Below, in pieces: positions 61,521 through 64,000 of a DNA stretch of 64,000 nucleotides. Under the pieces are notes generated by a model. It made no database searches. It was given only the letters and a program-made list of their open reading frames with translations, and was not told where the DNA came from. Origin of the DNA: Ptychodera flava. Taxonomy: Eukaryota > Hemichordata > Enteropneusta > Ptychoderidae. The position numbers and the translations under genes were made by a program. The stretch is from contig NC_091940.1 in assembly GCF_041260155.1 (NCBI RefSeq), positions 24,661,870-24,725,869 of the forward strand, given 5' to 3'. How positions within the stretch are numbered: the stretch's first letter is position 1; each line of letters opens with the position of its first letter.

Positions 61521-61763
61521 ATGGTCGAGGCAGTTGACGAGGCTTGCCGGTGGTCCGTGGCAAGAGTTATTGACACAGTCGACGATGGAAAAATTGCAGT
61601 GACTTTTCCTGGCTGGATTAAGAAATACAACATGGTACTTTCTCCTGATATGGTTCGACCAACAACCACTGCTAATATTCAGGGTGAATATTCCGTTTTG
61701 ATTGAAATGAAAACGATCTCTGTAGGATTCAAATTTTCCCCTTATGACGGCAGCCATGTTTGA
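61521..61763 (+). other. 80-codon frame with Tudor-like pattern, status unknown
   Basis: The frame starts MVEAVDE and has RWSVARV, then IAVTFPGW, KKYN and SPDMVRP. This W...ARV...V.F.GW...Y pattern resembles small Tudor/agenet/chromo-like barrels. A stop lies directly before the ATG, no clear splice sites were found, and the sequence after VRP is not domain-like. It could be an exon relic carried by the 60.4-62.3 kb insertion, or chance. The opposite-strand 170-codon frame over it has no recognisable family. Confidence 0.25.
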
Positions 61764-61967
61764 TTTATCGACGCACACAGTGGTGACCCGAGATCCGAAA
61801 AAACTTTGATTACTTTTGATTGCCCTATAATTTAAGACAGGGGCTTGTGAGATTTCAGAACCATCATTCATCGGTAATTGACAAGTAAAAAGGCTGAATC
61901 CACGATGTTTAGCTCTGGTACAGTAAAACCGAGAACGTCCCGTGTAAATTGTACATGCATTGTACGG

Positions 61968-62080
61968 AGAGAGTGGCGACCACAGGCATTCGACTAAATG
62001 CAAACAAATCTTCACTGCCATAGAACGAGTGCATCAGTGACGATTTGCTTGCATTTAGGCAAATGCCTGTCGTGGCGACC
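61968..62080. repeat. Imperfect hairpin, about 113 bp
   Basis: 'agtggcgaccacaggcatt' and 'actaaatgcaaacaaat' on the left pair with 'atttgcttgcatttag' and 'aatgcctgtcgtggcgacc' on the right, around a short loop near 62,020. Probably a small foldback element or the end of one; boundaries are uncertain. Confidence 0.5.
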
Positions 62081-64000
62081 GCCACGCTTGTTTGATTTCT
62101 ATCGACGCTGAGGTCAGAACTCTGGTACGTAGGATCGTTTGGCATATTTTCGTGGCCACCTGAAGCACAATTTAAATTACGAAACTGCTTATTTTGATAA
62201 GCAGTGATATGATAACCAAGTATAGGGAAGTGGAGCTTTCCCTTAATGCATATCATTGTATCATCAATTGACGTCGAGTTCTTTCAGTTAAAAAAATTTA
62301 CGTTATCGTGAACCGCTTCTTGCCAATCCCTAATAGAACCTGTACACAAGTTTGATTCTGATCCGATGAACCATTGTACTTCTTGAGATATAGCGCCCAC
62401 AGACAGAAAAGCACAAGGACAGATGTGACAGCGATACCAAAACAGCTCAAGTATTCATACAAGTGAGTTTCACCATGATATCACATCGTTGACAGCATCC
62501 CAGTCAAGGCTGCTAACCATAAAACATCTCGACAAGGATGTCAGGTGAAATTTTTAGAAGCATGTATTCTAGTGGTAAATATTTTACCGAATTATTACCC
62601 CAGCCTGAAGTAATCATTAATTATTGGTTTGCCCTACTTCCCCGTAATCGAACAACCTGTTTACCTGGGTCGTATAACACTGGCCGAATTAGTTCTCCAC
62701 AACTAGATGACGTTTTCAGTGAGTCTATTTTCACTTTTGGCTGGAGGCAGTGGAGGGATGTGACGTAGACAATCACACATAGCATTCCAATAGTGAGCCC
62801 ATGCTGAGTAATCACGGAAAAATATATAGTCCGCTAATTTGTGTATATGCAAACACTCAGACTTGAAACAAGTCTCAATATTTTAATTGGCATTGACGAG
62901 AACAGAATAACTTAAAACAATGTATGCGAAGCCGTTTTCAAATTCATTTACAAAACATCGACTAAAACACAAGGTTCTTCTGAAGCCATTCGACCAGCGA
63001 TGACCAGCCCTCTGTGCTGTAGATTGTTATATCTCTATGGTAGATCTTATCAACAGCAGTTATTTTTTTCCATTATTTAAATGAACTGATTTTGCATAAG
63101 TTAGTTTTTTTTTTGAGAACCATTTTCAAATGGATTTATCCTTTTTTCATGCGTCCATGATAATTTATATTTATAATATTACCTATGACCGTTATACCAT
63201 ATCATACATGGAATAAAACGAAAGTAAAAAGAAATCGCGTATGATAGAAAGTTTTTGAAGACAGAAATATTTGATTCGTAATATAAACTCGCTGTCAAAG
63301 CTACATGACAGTAATCACATTATGGAATTGTCTTTCTTTTACAATCTTTGTACAGTAATGTCATTTAACCTTAGATCTCGCCCTGGGGCACATGATTAAA
63401 CTCTGACAGGATCAAACGGCATGAAACAAACAAAGAGTTTAGGGACTTAGTCTGTTCGTGACTTTAAACGGGAAATTACATGACCGTGGACGCACAATAG
63501 GGGATTACTGATGACGCAGCCATTTCCATGCACTCGGCGGGAGTTTTCGAATTCTGATAGCATCGATTTGACCGTATGAGAAATTTGAATAACCATGATG
63601 GGCAATTTCGTGACATATCCTCCACAAACTGTGGACATATGCAAAGAGGTGTCAAATAGTCGTACAAGGAACTGGTTTTGAAACATATGCGTTCTCCGAC
63701 AAAAAGCGGAACATTTTTTCAGTTTATTTTCAACTCAAGTTTTATAGTCGCAATATATTCACAGACATCATATGCAAGATTCAAATACAATGAACGCCTA
63801 AAACATGTCAAAATCATGGGATTTTGGGACCAAACACGGCACATTCGATCAGTAGCGTTGCTTTTTTGACATTTGCATAGATTTACGATAATGCGGCTTT
63901 TATAGGTTAAGTTCCTGTTTAAGGATAATTCTGTGAAAAGCTTTAGCAATTTGAGTAGTTGACATACCCACTCGGCTTTGGAATATCTTTCCCGGTCGAA

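Larger units (their letters stand above)
59627..64000 (-). other. Upstream DNA or intron 1 of gene C, duplicate of 37.2-40.0 kb
   Basis: Aligned blocks with the stretch upstream of gene B are interrupted by an insertion of about 1.9 kb (about 60,400-62,280). By alignment, the 5' exon and promoter of gene C should lie roughly 150-450 bp past the right edge of the window. No coding sequence could be supported. Confidence 0.45.

Noticed and set aside
61509-62021. 170-codon minus-strand frame
   Set aside because: No recognisable motif; part of it overlaps a hairpin and it runs antisense to the Tudor-like frame. Length alone is not enough.

Overview
The window is animal nuclear DNA. Genes have GT-AG introns, there is no operon-like packing, and the intergenic DNA is AT-rich with many small foldback elements and a LINE remnant. 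Gene content and repeat style suggest a marine invertebrate, perhaps an invertebrate deuterostome such as an acorn worm or lancelet. The species cannot be named from this sequence alone.

The whole window is built around three tandem, head-to-tail copies of one gene, all on the minus strand. Each is a homologue of ZNFX1 (NFX1-type zinc finger-containing protein 1), an SF1 RNA helicase known in vertebrates as an interferon-induced sensor of double-stranded RNA and in nematodes as a germ-granule protein. Copy A covers about 8.8-17.3 kb (5' exon near 21.6-22.0 kb), copy B about 28.4-37.2 kb (5' exon near 40.15-40.4 kb), and copy C about 48.9-59.6 kb (its 5' exon is expected just beyond the right edge). 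The stop codons are 19.5 and 20.5 kb apart. Intergenic DNA aligns between units, so whole roughly 20-kb units were duplicated.

Each copy has the same plan. One giant exon of about 6.8-6.9 kb encodes a disordered N-terminus, the conserved N-terminal region, a split SF1 helicase, a long NFX1 zinc-finger array and a C-terminal RZ-type finger. Two small exons follow, then a glycine/arginine-rich (RGG) tail. In copy C the RGG exon has been amplified to three in-frame copies (predicted 2,615 aa). Copies A and B are open except for one single-base frameshift each. These are either assembly errors or very young lesions.

The rest is non-coding or repeat DNA: paired intergenic duplications, several palindromic or MITE-like elements (some with target duplications and an empty site in a paralogous region), microsatellites and one decayed LINE 3' end. 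No tRNA, rRNA, CRISPR array or second gene family could be supported. If all three genes are expressed, the locus is a small antiviral or RNA-granule helicase family under tandem duplication, gene conversion and exon amplification.
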